Made by a program: the position numbers and the translations under genes. Shown piece by piece: positions 8,088-15,294 of a DNA stretch of 21,416 nt (its first letter is position 1; each line of letters starts with the position of its first letter). The notes beneath the pieces were generated by a model that did not search any database, was not told where the DNA came from, and saw only the letters and a list, made by a program, of their open reading frames with translations. This stretch comes from GWF2-43-63 sp964559205 (GTDB lineage: Bacteria; Bacteroidota; Bacteroidia; Bacteroidales; DTU049), in contig CAZLHV010000035.1 in NCBI GenBank assembly GCA_964559205.1, positions 1 through 21,416 on the forward strand, read 5' to 3'.

Positions 8088-9287
8088 ATGGCGGCGAACA
8101 GCAACGGCAATTCCACATGGAAAATCGAAGAACTGAAAGAACGGGCAAAGGAGTTGAATTGCCTTTACAGTGTTGACGAGATACTCTCGAATCTTGAGCA
8201 GGACGTTCATGACGTGTTGGCCAAACTTCTCGACATATTACCTGCCGGATGGCGTTTTCCGGAAATCTGCGAAGCTGAAATCATCCTCGGTGAACAAATT
8301 TTTTCACGACCAGCGCTACATCGAACCGAACTCAAACAAAGCGCCCTGATCAAAGCCTATGGCCAGATCATTGGCGAATTGCGCATCTACTATATTAAAC
8401 CGGTAAAACTCGAAAAAGGCATCTTCCTCCCCGAAGAAACGCAGCTCATTAACGCCATTGCCGATAAAATTGCCATTTTTGTCACCCTTCAGAAACTGCG
8501 ACCGCATAATGTTGACGAGGAACTTAGCGGAAGTGAAAGCGACCGGATCAAGGAAATTCAAAGCGAACATCATGGGTTGATTGAATGGCTGAAAACCTAT
8601 GGGTTGAACATGCATGAAGCGGGTCAGTTGCTTCGTAACCCCCTGCACTTTCGCAAGGGTGAAACCATTGGCAAGCAAGGTGCCTACACATCTTATTTTA
8701 TTCTGCTGGCCAAAGGCGCCACCAAATCGTATATCGAAGGTGCAGCCAGCAAAAGCTATTCATTCATGCTTTCGCTACCCTACGAATTTATCGGGCTTTC
8801 ATCGCTTTTTGGAAACAACTACTATTTCTCAACCGTAGCGCTCATCCCTTCAACTGTGTTTCTTGTGGAGAAAGAGACGGTGATCAAACTCATGATGAGC
8901 AATCCTAAATTCAATAAACAAATCAGCAAATGGCTCTGCGACAGCTATAAAATTCTGTTTCATAAAATGACATGCCTCAGTCTCAAACAAACCATTGGGC
9001 GCATGGCCGAAGTGTTGCTGTATCTCACAGGCGAAGTATTTAAAAACGATATTATACCACATTACATCTCCCGAAAGGATCTGGCAGAGCTAAGCGGAAT
9101 GAGTAATGAAAATGCTGTTCGAATTCTGAGCGATTTCAAAAACGAAAACATTCTGAAAGATACACCCGAAGGCTTGCAAATCCTCAACAAGCCTTTGCTT
9201 CAAACCATCAGCATTACCGGATATCCGGAACACTTGCTCCTTCAATTTTTCTTTACGCACAGCCACTTGACATGTGATGGGAATTGA
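8088..9287 (+). CDS. Crp/Fnr-family transcription regulator with GAF-like N-terminal sensor domain
   Basis: This 399-residue protein is much longer than a usual Crp/Fnr regulator (about 200-250 residues). Residues about 10-137 resemble the GAF-like domain seen at the N-terminus of many sensor histidine kinases. The cues are KERAKELNCLYSVDEIL, a WRFPEICEAEIILGEQ strand-helix pattern, QSALIKAYGQIIGELRIYYI, and a closing FLPEETQLINAIADKIAIF helix. Residues about 185-265 form a cyclic-nucleotide-binding-like beta barrel (FRKGETIGKQG through YEFIGLSSLF), followed by a dimerisation helix. Residues about 328-350 form the winged-helix recognition motif (SRKDLAELSGMSNENAVRIL). The barrel lacks the cAMP phosphate-binding Arg motif, and there is no N-terminal Cys cluster for an FNR-type Fe-S centre. 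The ligand is unknown. It is divergent from gdhA, and its stop lies two bases from the stop of the convergent GH3 gene. Confidence 0.88.
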   Translation: MAANSNGNSTWKIEELKERAKELNCLYSVDEILSNLEQDVHDVLAKLLDILPAGWRFPEICEAEIILGEQIFSRPALHRTELKQSALIKAYGQIIGELRIYYIKPVKLEKGIFLPEETQLINAIADKIAIFVTLQKLRPHNVDEELSGSESDRIKEIQSEHHGLIEWLKTYGLNMHEAGQLLRNPLHFRKGETIGKQGAYTSYFILLAKGATKSYIEGAASKSYSFMLSLPYEFIGLSSLFGNNYYFSTVALIPSTVFLVEKETVIKLMMSNPKFNKQISKWLCDSYKILFHKMTCLSLKQTIGRMAEVLLYLTGEVFKNDIIPHYISRKDLAELSGMSNENAVRILSDFKNENILKDTPEGLQILNKPLLQTISITGYPEHLLLQFFFTHSHLTCDGN

Positions 9288-9289
9288 GT

Positions 9290-11947
9290 TTATTCTACCC
9301 TCAGAATTTCCCTTAGCCTGATGTCGTTCGACGAAGCGCCAATCATGATGCGGAATGTGCCCGGCTCAACCACCCGCTCCATTTGTTCATTCAGCATGCT
9401 GAGCATCTCAGGTGTGATGTCAAACACAATGGTTTTACTTTCACCTGCTTCAAGGTGAACACGCTGAAACCCTTTCAGCTCCATCATGGGGCGTGAAACC
9501 GAAGCGAGTTCGTCGCGTATGTACAGTTGTACCACTTCATCGCCTGCGGTTTTCCCACTGTTGGTGAGCACAAACGAAACGCTGGTGCTTTCGCTTGCAG
9601 ACACAGGATTGCTTCCGAGGCTTAGTGCCGAATAGGTGAAGTTCGTATAACTCAGACCATAGCCAAAAGGGTAATAAGGTTTTCCGCTCATGTCAAGATA
9701 ATCATCGCCACGACCGGTGGGCTGATGATAATACACCCAAGGTAGTTGTGCTTCACTTGAAGGAAATGCGACCGGAAGCCGTCCTGCAGGATTGTATTGT
9801 CCGAATAATACATCAGCAACCGCTGTTCCACCCTGATCGCCAGGATACCATACCGCAAGCAGTCCGTCAATATCATCGGCAAAATCTGTCACAATCACAG
9901 GTCCGCCGCCAACAAGCACAACGATGACTGGTTTTCCGCCAGCCGCAATTTTCCTGATCATTTCTTCCTGTCGTCCAGGTAAATGCAGAGAAGCACGATC
10001 GCGGAATTCTCCTTCTTCGATACCTGCAACCACCACGGCCACATCGCACGATTGTGCAGTCTGCACTGCAAAATCAATTTCTTCCTCTTCTGATGTATTC
10101 ATTCCCGCATCCCACATCAATGCTACATGTGCGCTCCCGACACTTTCATAAAACTCCAGCCGTAAAGCATAGTTTTTGCCTTCTTCAAACCGATAAGGAA
10201 CCGTTATCGTTCTGACGCTTTGCTTTTGCCAGTTGTCAAGAATTAAAGAATCATTGATATAAAGTCTGTAGCCGTCATCGCCTCGCAAGCCGATATTAAA
10301 AACACGGTTTCCTGGTGATTTCAACATGCCTGTCCAGCGTACGGAATAAAAATCATAATTCACCACGCCATGCTGCGGAGAAAAAAGTGTCCATGCAAAA
10401 TCAACAGATGGATCAACCCGGGTAAGCACAGGCTTTCCCTGCATGGAAATGTTGTTAAAATATTCTGCTTTGAGACCTTGGATCTGCTTTCCTTGATCGA
10501 TATGAAACAGAAAATCCGGAGCAATGACTTGCAGCGAATCCGAATATCTGCCACACCCCTCAGCGTAAACCACATTGGCTGTTCCAACCGAATGCTGAAT
10601 TCCCTCAAGGATGGTCACTTCAGCATTTCCTTGACGTGAGTATCCTCCCAAACGTCCTTCAACGGCATCTGGACCAATCACAGCCACTTTGATGTTTCGG
10701 CTCAGCGGTAATGCGTTATTACGGTTTTTCAAAAGCACGATGGATTCGCGGGCAGCCTGCAATGGCACATCGGGCACGGTGACATTATGAAGCAATCTTT
10801 CATTTACATATGGATTTTCAAACAAGCCCAATTCAAATTTCGCCCGCAGCACTCTGGCTACAGCACTGTCGATGACGCTCTGATCGATACGTTTTTTCTG
10901 AAAAGCATCGTAAAACAGCGGATAATGATCAAAAGATGTTTGAAAAATGACATCAAGCCCAGCATTGAGCGACTGAACGGTGGCATCGGTGTAGTCTTTT
11001 GCGGTGAAATGCAACACATTGGCCCCTCCGGTTGCTCCGGCATCGCTGATCACAAAGCCGTCGAAGCCCCAGCTCTTGCGCAGCAACTCATTCAGTAACC
11101 ATTCATGCTGCGAACAGGGTCTTCCATTGACTGAATTGTAAGCCGTCATGATGCTGAGCAAAGAAACCTGGTTCACAAGCGCTCTGAACGGAGGATAAAA
11201 CACTTCTTCCATATTACGCTCGCTGTAATGAACGGGATAGGAATCCCGGCCGCCATCGCCTGAGTTAACCACAAAATGCTTAGGTGTTGAAATAATGCCT
11301 TCGCGCTCGAAAGCCTTTACAAAGGCCAGTGCCATCTGTGTCACAAGATAGGGGTCTTCGCCATATGTTTCCTCGACCCTGCCCCAGCGTGGATCAGATA
11401 CCACATTCACTACCGGCGACAGCACCATCCGGATGCCACGTTCTTTAACCTCAAAGGCGATCTGAGAAGCCACTGCATTCATCAGCGAAGTGTCAAAACT
11501 GGCCGCAAGTGCAATGGATTGTGGATAGGAAACCGCTCCCTGTCGGACAAGACCATGCAAGGCCTCATCAAATGGAATGATGGGAATGCCCAGCCTCGTT
11601 TCTTCGACAAAATATTTTTGTGCTCTGTTGATCGCACGCACGGTTTCAATGCTGGCTCCTCCCGAATTGGAAATAAGCTGGTTTGCCTCATGACCGTTGT
11701 TGGCTGTCGACGCAAACTGAAATCCGAATATGCCGTGCGGATACCTTGCAAAATTTTCGTCGAGCGAAACCGGAATCATATACAGCTGCCAGAATTTTTC
11801 TTCAGGAGTCATTCGATTCAGCAGGTCATGTATCCGCGCTTCGGTACTGATACGCGGATTTTTATACGGCAAGGTGTCCTGTGCTGAGATTTTTGCAATT
11901 GGCATCAAAACCAGCAATGTCAGGATCAATGAAATCTTTTGCATCAT
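9290..11947 (-). CDS. Secreted glycoside hydrolase family 3 beta-glycosidase with PA14 insert
   Basis: This 885-residue enzyme probably removes terminal beta-linked sugars (glucose, xylose or similar) from oligosaccharides in the periplasm or at the cell surface. An N-terminal signal peptide (MMQKISLILTLLVLMPIAKISAQ) has no lipobox. The GH3 (alpha/beta)8 domain covers about residues 35-390 with RWGR at 187, KHF at 223 and the nucleophile Asp302 in GFVISDAGA. The second GH3 domain follows and is interrupted at about 488-615 by a PA14 domain (GLKAEYFNN to VALMWDAG). It resumes with the EEGEFRDRASLHLPGRQ region that usually carries or lies next to the acid/base residue. A fibronectin-III-like domain ends the protein (from about 790). 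It starts two bases after the fucosidase stop, so the two are almost certainly co-transcribed. Exact substrate specificity cannot be read. Confidence 0.94.
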   Translation of the reverse strand: MMQKISLILTLLVLMPIAKISAQDTLPYKNPRISTEARIHDLLNRMTPEEKFWQLYMIPVSLDENFARYPHGIFGFQFASTANNGHEANQLISNSGGASIETVRAINRAQKYFVEETRLGIPIIPFDEALHGLVRQGAVSYPQSIALAASFDTSLMNAVASQIAFEVKERGIRMVLSPVVNVVSDPRWGRVEETYGEDPYLVTQMALAFVKAFEREGIISTPKHFVVNSGDGGRDSYPVHYSERNMEEVFYPPFRALVNQVSLLSIMTAYNSVNGRPCSQHEWLLNELLRKSWGFDGFVISDAGATGGANVLHFTAKDYTDATVQSLNAGLDVIFQTSFDHYPLFYDAFQKKRIDQSVIDSAVARVLRAKFELGLFENPYVNERLLHNVTVPDVPLQAARESIVLLKNRNNALPLSRNIKVAVIGPDAVEGRLGGYSRQGNAEVTILEGIQHSVGTANVVYAEGCGRYSDSLQVIAPDFLFHIDQGKQIQGLKAEYFNNISMQGKPVLTRVDPSVDFAWTLFSPQHGVVNYDFYSVRWTGMLKSPGNRVFNIGLRGDDGYRLYINDSLILDNWQKQSVRTITVPYRFEEGKNYALRLEFYESVGSAHVALMWDAGMNTSEEEEIDFAVQTAQSCDVAVVVAGIEEGEFRDRASLHLPGRQEEMIRKIAAGGKPVIVVLVGGGPVIVTDFADDIDGLLAVWYPGDQGGTAVADVLFGQYNPAGRLPVAFPSSEAQLPWVYYHQPTGRGDDYLDMSGKPYYPFGYGLSYTNFTYSALSLGSNPVSASESTSVSFVLTNSGKTAGDEVVQLYIRDELASVSRPMMELKGFQRVHLEAGESKTIVFDITPEMLSMLNEQMERVVEPGTFRIMIGASSNDIRLREILRVE

Positions 11948-11949
11948 GA

Positions 11950-13392
11950 TTAATTGATGGTAATACGAAACACCGAAACATACGGAGTAGGTCTCTTTGC
12001 GGAATCCTGCATCGATTCAGGCATGCGTATTGTCAGTCCTGCAGGCCCGGACGATGATTTGATTTTCTCGTCTGAGCCAAGCATCTTTATTTTGTAGTTC
12101 TTGATGTCGCTCAATGCCGACAACGTAAGCGCTTTTCCCGGCCATTGCATCGCAAAAACATACAGGTAAGTTCCATCCTTCGATTGAGTGTATCGAATGG
12201 AATCACCATCGCCGAATTGTTTCCACGGGCGACTTCCATAAATGGCTTCCCCGTTCACCGACATCCATTTTCCAATGTCGAGCAGGGTGTTGACAGCTTT
12301 TTCTTCAAAGGTTCCCTGTGGTGTAGGACCAACATTGAGCAGAAAATTCCCGCCCTTTGAAACAACATCGACCATGGAACAAATGATTTTTTCGACAGGC
12401 TTGTATGTGGCATTTGGCACAAAACCCCAGTTATCGGTCATGGTCATGCATGTTTCGAACGGATAGGGAAGAATGGTGTCGGGAATGCTTTGCTCCGGGG
12501 TACGATAATCTTCAAAAGGACCATGAACGGTTCGGTCAACCACGAGAATTCCGGGCTGATTGCGCCGTGCCATGGCTGCGATGCGGGGCATGTCGATATC
12601 CTGCTCATACTCGGGTATTCGATAACCCCACGATCTCACTTCGTCGTTGATGGTCGAGTCGGGACGCACCCATCCTCCATCGAGCCAGAGAATATCAAGA
12701 CGGCCATAGCCGCTGGTTAATTCTTCGATCTGATTGTAGGTGTAATTTTGAAATTCCTTCCAACGGCCAGGGTATTTGCGTGTGTCGTAATTGCAGTTCC
12801 TGTCGGGTGTGGCCAGCAAGGGCGTCCAGTATGCAGGGCAATGCCAATCGGGTTTCGAAAAATACGCGCCGACCATGAAGCCTCTGTTTCGGAATGACTC
12901 AAAAACATACTTTGCCACATTGGCTTTTGGGTTTGAGCTGAAAGGACTTTCGGCCGAAGTGATTTTAAAATCGGTTTGGCGAGTGTCGAACATACAAAAC
13001 CCATCGTGATGCTTGGTGGTAAACACAACATATTTCATTCCTGCTTTTTGAGCAACATCGGCCCAGATTTCAGGATCAAACTGCTGCGGGTTGAACATTT
13101 TGATCTGGCTGAAATAATGATTCTTGTACTCAATATATTCCATCCCGTTGCGATTCTGAAAGTCCTGATCTTCGGAACAAAGTCCCCAGGACTCAACAAC
13201 ACCAAGCTGAGAATAAAGGCCCCAATGCATGAGCAGACCAAATTTTTGATCCTGCCAGTGACTGAGTGTTTCTATGACCAGCGAATCGGTGGGCTGAACA
13301 TAATGATCAAAATCTTTATGTTGTGCATTCAATTGCAGAAACAACGAAAAAAAATAAAAACAGAAAGACAATGAATACCTCATATGCATCAT
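11950..13392 (-). CDS. Secreted GH29 alpha-L-fucosidase
   Basis: This 480-residue enzyme hydrolyses terminal alpha-L-fucose by a retaining mechanism. A signal peptide ends at about LQLNAQ (residue 24), placing it in the periplasm or outside. GH29 features: FGLLMHWGLYS at about 51-61, TTKHHDGFCMFD at about 125-136, and the nucleophile region DILWLDGGW with D238. A small C-terminal beta domain follows. Two in-frame ATGs compete: 13392 (MMHMRYSLSF) and 13383 (MRYSLSF). The -7 box at 13404-13411 would leave a leader of only about 6 bases before 13392 but about 15 before 13383, so the shorter form is plausible. It is the first gene of a two-gene operon with the GH3 enzyme, suggesting stepwise trimming of fucosylated host or plant glycans. 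Confidence 0.93.
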   Translation of the reverse strand: MMHMRYSLSFCFYFFSLFLQLNAQHKDFDHYVQPTDSLVIETLSHWQDQKFGLLMHWGLYSQLGVVESWGLCSEDQDFQNRNGMEYIEYKNHYFSQIKMFNPQQFDPEIWADVAQKAGMKYVVFTTKHHDGFCMFDTRQTDFKITSAESPFSSNPKANVAKYVFESFRNRGFMVGAYFSKPDWHCPAYWTPLLATPDRNCNYDTRKYPGRWKEFQNYTYNQIEELTSGYGRLDILWLDGGWVRPDSTINDEVRSWGYRIPEYEQDIDMPRIAAMARRNQPGILVVDRTVHGPFEDYRTPEQSIPDTILPYPFETCMTMTDNWGFVPNATYKPVEKIICSMVDVVSKGGNFLLNVGPTPQGTFEEKAVNTLLDIGKWMSVNGEAIYGSRPWKQFGDGDSIRYTQSKDGTYLYVFAMQWPGKALTLSALSDIKNYKIKMLGSDEKIKSSSGPAGLTIRMPESMQDSAKRPTPYVSVFRITIN

Positions 13393-13403
13393 ACTTTATT
13401 CGG

Positions 13404-13434
13404 CAAATGTAGCATAAAAAGACGCCCACACCAA
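13404..13434 (-). promoter_or_regulatory. Promoter of the fucosidase-GH3 operon
   Basis: On the minus strand a TTG (13434-13432), a 20-base spacer and an exact TACATTTG (13411-13404) form a canonical Bacteroidota -33/-7 promoter. It lies between the lipoprotein terminator and the fucosidase start and suggests independent transcription of the glycosidase pair. Confidence 0.65.
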
Positions 13435-13480
13435 GCTTCGGGCTTCCTGTTTGTCAATAAATCAACCCCGATGATAAAAA

Positions 13481-13513
13481 GAAAGCCGTATTCCTTTCTG
13501 GAATACGGCTTTC
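13481..13513 (-). terminator. Rho-independent terminator of the small lipoprotein gene
   Basis: A perfect 14-bp stem (GAAAGCCGTATTCC with GGAATACGGCTTTC) closes a 5-base loop. On the minus strand it runs into TTTTTATCATC. It lies 24 bases after the lipoprotein stop and separates that gene from the fucosidase promoter downstream. Confidence 0.9.
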
Positions 13514-13537
13514 GGGCGAGCCTGAAGAAATTCACGC

Positions 13538-14017
13538 CTAAATTGCCATATAGGTAATTTTTACTACGCCGTCTGTAAGAGGCAATGTCGGAGGTAGAGT
13601 GCTTTGAAGCGTAGCTGAAAAAGTTCCTTCAATACGCCGGGCAGCCACATCGTGTTTGGTGATAATCAATGTTCCGGGATTGGCAAAATGTGATCCGGCT
13701 GATTCAGGCTCCCAGTCTAGTGAGCATCCTGACCCTGAACCCACAGATAAATTGTACGTCCCGGGCGCAATATCTCCGGGGATTGTTAAACTAAGCATGC
13801 CGGCACTATTGTCACCGGTAATCCACAACTCATTGCTTTCGATGTCTTTCATTCCACCAGGATTGGATGGTGAAAATGTAGAACCATTAATCTTTGCGGA
13901 AAAAACATTTGTAGCAACAGGTGTTTCATCCTCTTCATCATCTTTTTTACAACCGCTCAAGAACAACGATGACGCTACAATCCACAAAATCAAAAATTTC
14001 AAAGTCGTTTTCATCAT
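13538..14017 (-). CDS. Small surface-type lipoprotein of unknown function
   Basis: This 159-residue protein has a lipoprotein signal peptide ending in the lipobox LFLSGC (C23). It is followed immediately by the charged run KKDDEEDE, which resembles the lipoprotein export signals that carry Bacteroidota lipoproteins to the outer face of the outer membrane. The mature part begins with a short acidic linker and then a compact beta-rich domain (FSAKINGSTFSPSNPGG, with later strands TLIITKHDVAARRIEGTFSA). It resembles small Bacteroidota domains of unknown function that recur in surface lipoproteins; I cannot name the family with certainty. It is monocistronic, with its own promoter and a strong terminator. 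No catalytic motif is evident. Confidence 0.88.
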   Translation of the reverse strand: MMKTTLKFLILWIVASSLFLSGCKKDDEEDETPVATNVFSAKINGSTFSPSNPGGMKDIESNELWITGDNSAGMLSLTIPGDIAPGTYNLSVGSGSGCSLDWEPESAGSHFANPGTLIITKHDVAARRIEGTFSATLQSTLPPTLPLTDGVVKITYMAI

Positions 14018-14040
14018 AAATTATTTTAAGTGCATTATTA

Positions 14041-14072
14041 CAAATTTACAATAATAAATATAACATTAACAA
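14041..14072 (-). promoter_or_regulatory. Promoter of the small lipoprotein gene
   Basis: On the minus strand a TTG (14072-14070), a 21-base spacer and an exact TAAATTTG (14048-14041) precede the ATG at 14017 with a leader of about 18 bases. The surrounding spacer is very AT-rich. Confidence 0.6.
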
Positions 14073-14113
14073 CAATAAATAAAGATGATGAAAATAATTC
14101 AAATAGTATTAAG

Positions 14114-14150
14114 CGATTCAGACGAATCGTAAACCATTTCGGAAAATGGT
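14114..14150. other. Two adjacent short hairpins in the spacer after the glutaminyl cyclase gene
   Basis: A 6-bp stem CGATTC/GAATCG with a 4-base loop (14114-14129) is followed closely by a 7-bp stem ACCATTT/AAATGGT with a 4-base loop (14133-14150). They lie between the lipoprotein promoter and the end of the glutaminyl-cyclase-like gene. Read on the minus strand, the sequence after them is AT-rich but has no long T run. They may be weak transcription end signals or regulatory structures. Confidence 0.3.
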
Positions 14151-14273
14151 ATTTTAGTCTTAATCAGCTAAAATCTGACACTCTTACATGACAATACTCA
14201 GGAAAAGATTAATTCCCTGAAAAACGCAACCTTAAGTTTTCAGAAAATAAATATCGACCGGGAATGCTTTTCT

Positions 14274-15266
14274 CTACTTCTCGTAAAAAATTGTTCGGAG
14301 CAGGGTTTGACCAACCACTTTTAAGGTTCCTTTGTCGATTTTATCCAAATCGTCGTAAATGGTGTGCCAATAAGGATAGAAACCAGTTTCTGAGTCTTTA
14401 TCCTGATGGATAATGTCGATGGTGGGGATATTCGCGTATTTGTTAACGTAGTAATGATCGTCCATAATAGGATTCGATTCTTCATTGATAAAATGACTGC
14501 TGTATCCCAGTGCATGTGCATGATCCCACACTTTTCGAACAATGCCGGGAGCAAAACGCATCGAAAAGCCTTCGTGATAGAATGTGGCCCCGGCCGCACC
14601 AACCATGTCAAGAAGAATTCCATAACGCGCAGTATAGCCAGGTTTATGTGGATTTTTGCTCCAATATTGCGAACCAAGACCCCAGGTGTCTTCTTTTTCC
14701 TGTCCTTGTGAATCTTTGGGTTCACCATAATCTTCGATATCCCAGAAGAAAATATCAACCCCAATGGCAGGTTCACTTGTCTGAAGCACACGGGCTACTT
14801 CGAGCAAAACACCCACTCCCGATGCGCCATCGTTTGCCCCCGGAACCGGGCGGCTATGGTTGGCAGCATCTTTGTCCCAGTCAGCTGTCGGGCGTGAATC
14901 CCAGTGAGCCGATAGCATTATACGCGTTTTAGCCTCAGGGTTTATACTTCCGATGATATTGTATCCGGTTAACACCACATTATTATAGGTACGAACGCTG
15001 ATGGTCTGAATGGTGGTTTCGGCTCCATGACGCTTAAGCTCAGCTTCGAGCCAGTCGCGACATTGCAAATGTGCCTTGCTGCCCGGCACCCTGGGGCCAA
15101 AAGCCATCTGGGCAGCCACAAAAGCATAAGCACTATCGGCATTGAACTCAGGAACCTGAATGTTTTCGGTGGCTGTGGTATCAGGCTTGTCCTGTTTGTT
15201 TTTATCTCCTCCACCGCACGAAGTCAGCACCATGGCGATTATTAACGGCAAAATAATTCTTTTCAT
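14274..15266 (-). CDS. M28-fold lipoprotein, type II glutaminyl cyclase-like (glutaminyl-peptide cyclotransferase)
   Basis: This 330-residue lipoprotein (lipobox LTSC, C17) has the zinc-dependent M28 fold. The start at 15266 (MKRIILPLII) opens the signal peptide; the frame runs on to 15404 but overlaps cysS without protein character. Motifs: FGPRVPGSKAH at about 56-66, SAHWDSRP at 119-126, GANDGASG with D146, DIEDYG with E178, ILLDMVG with D220, MDDHYYV at 268-274 and WHTIYDDLDKID with H301. The likely single Zn ligands are D146, E178 and H301. The order and wording match the type II glutaminyl cyclase of Porphyromonas gingivalis as I recall it, including the N-terminal FxADSAY region. Such enzymes convert N-terminal Gln of secreted proteins to pyroglutamate after signal peptidase cleavage. 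An aminopeptidase role is the alternative. It is 28 bases after cysS. Confidence 0.85.
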   Translation of the reverse strand: MKRIILPLIIAMVLTSCGGGDKNKQDKPDTTATENIQVPEFNADSAYAFVAAQMAFGPRVPGSKAHLQCRDWLEAELKRHGAETTIQTISVRTYNNVVLTGYNIIGSINPEAKTRIMLSAHWDSRPTADWDKDAANHSRPVPGANDGASGVGVLLEVARVLQTSEPAIGVDIFFWDIEDYGEPKDSQGQEKEDTWGLGSQYWSKNPHKPGYTARYGILLDMVGAAGATFYHEGFSMRFAPGIVRKVWDHAHALGYSSHFINEESNPIMDDHYYVNKYANIPTIDIIHQDKDSETGFYPYWHTIYDDLDKIDKGTLKVVGQTLLRTIFYEK

Positions 15267-15294
15267 TCGACTCAGTTTTTTCAGGTAATTATTC

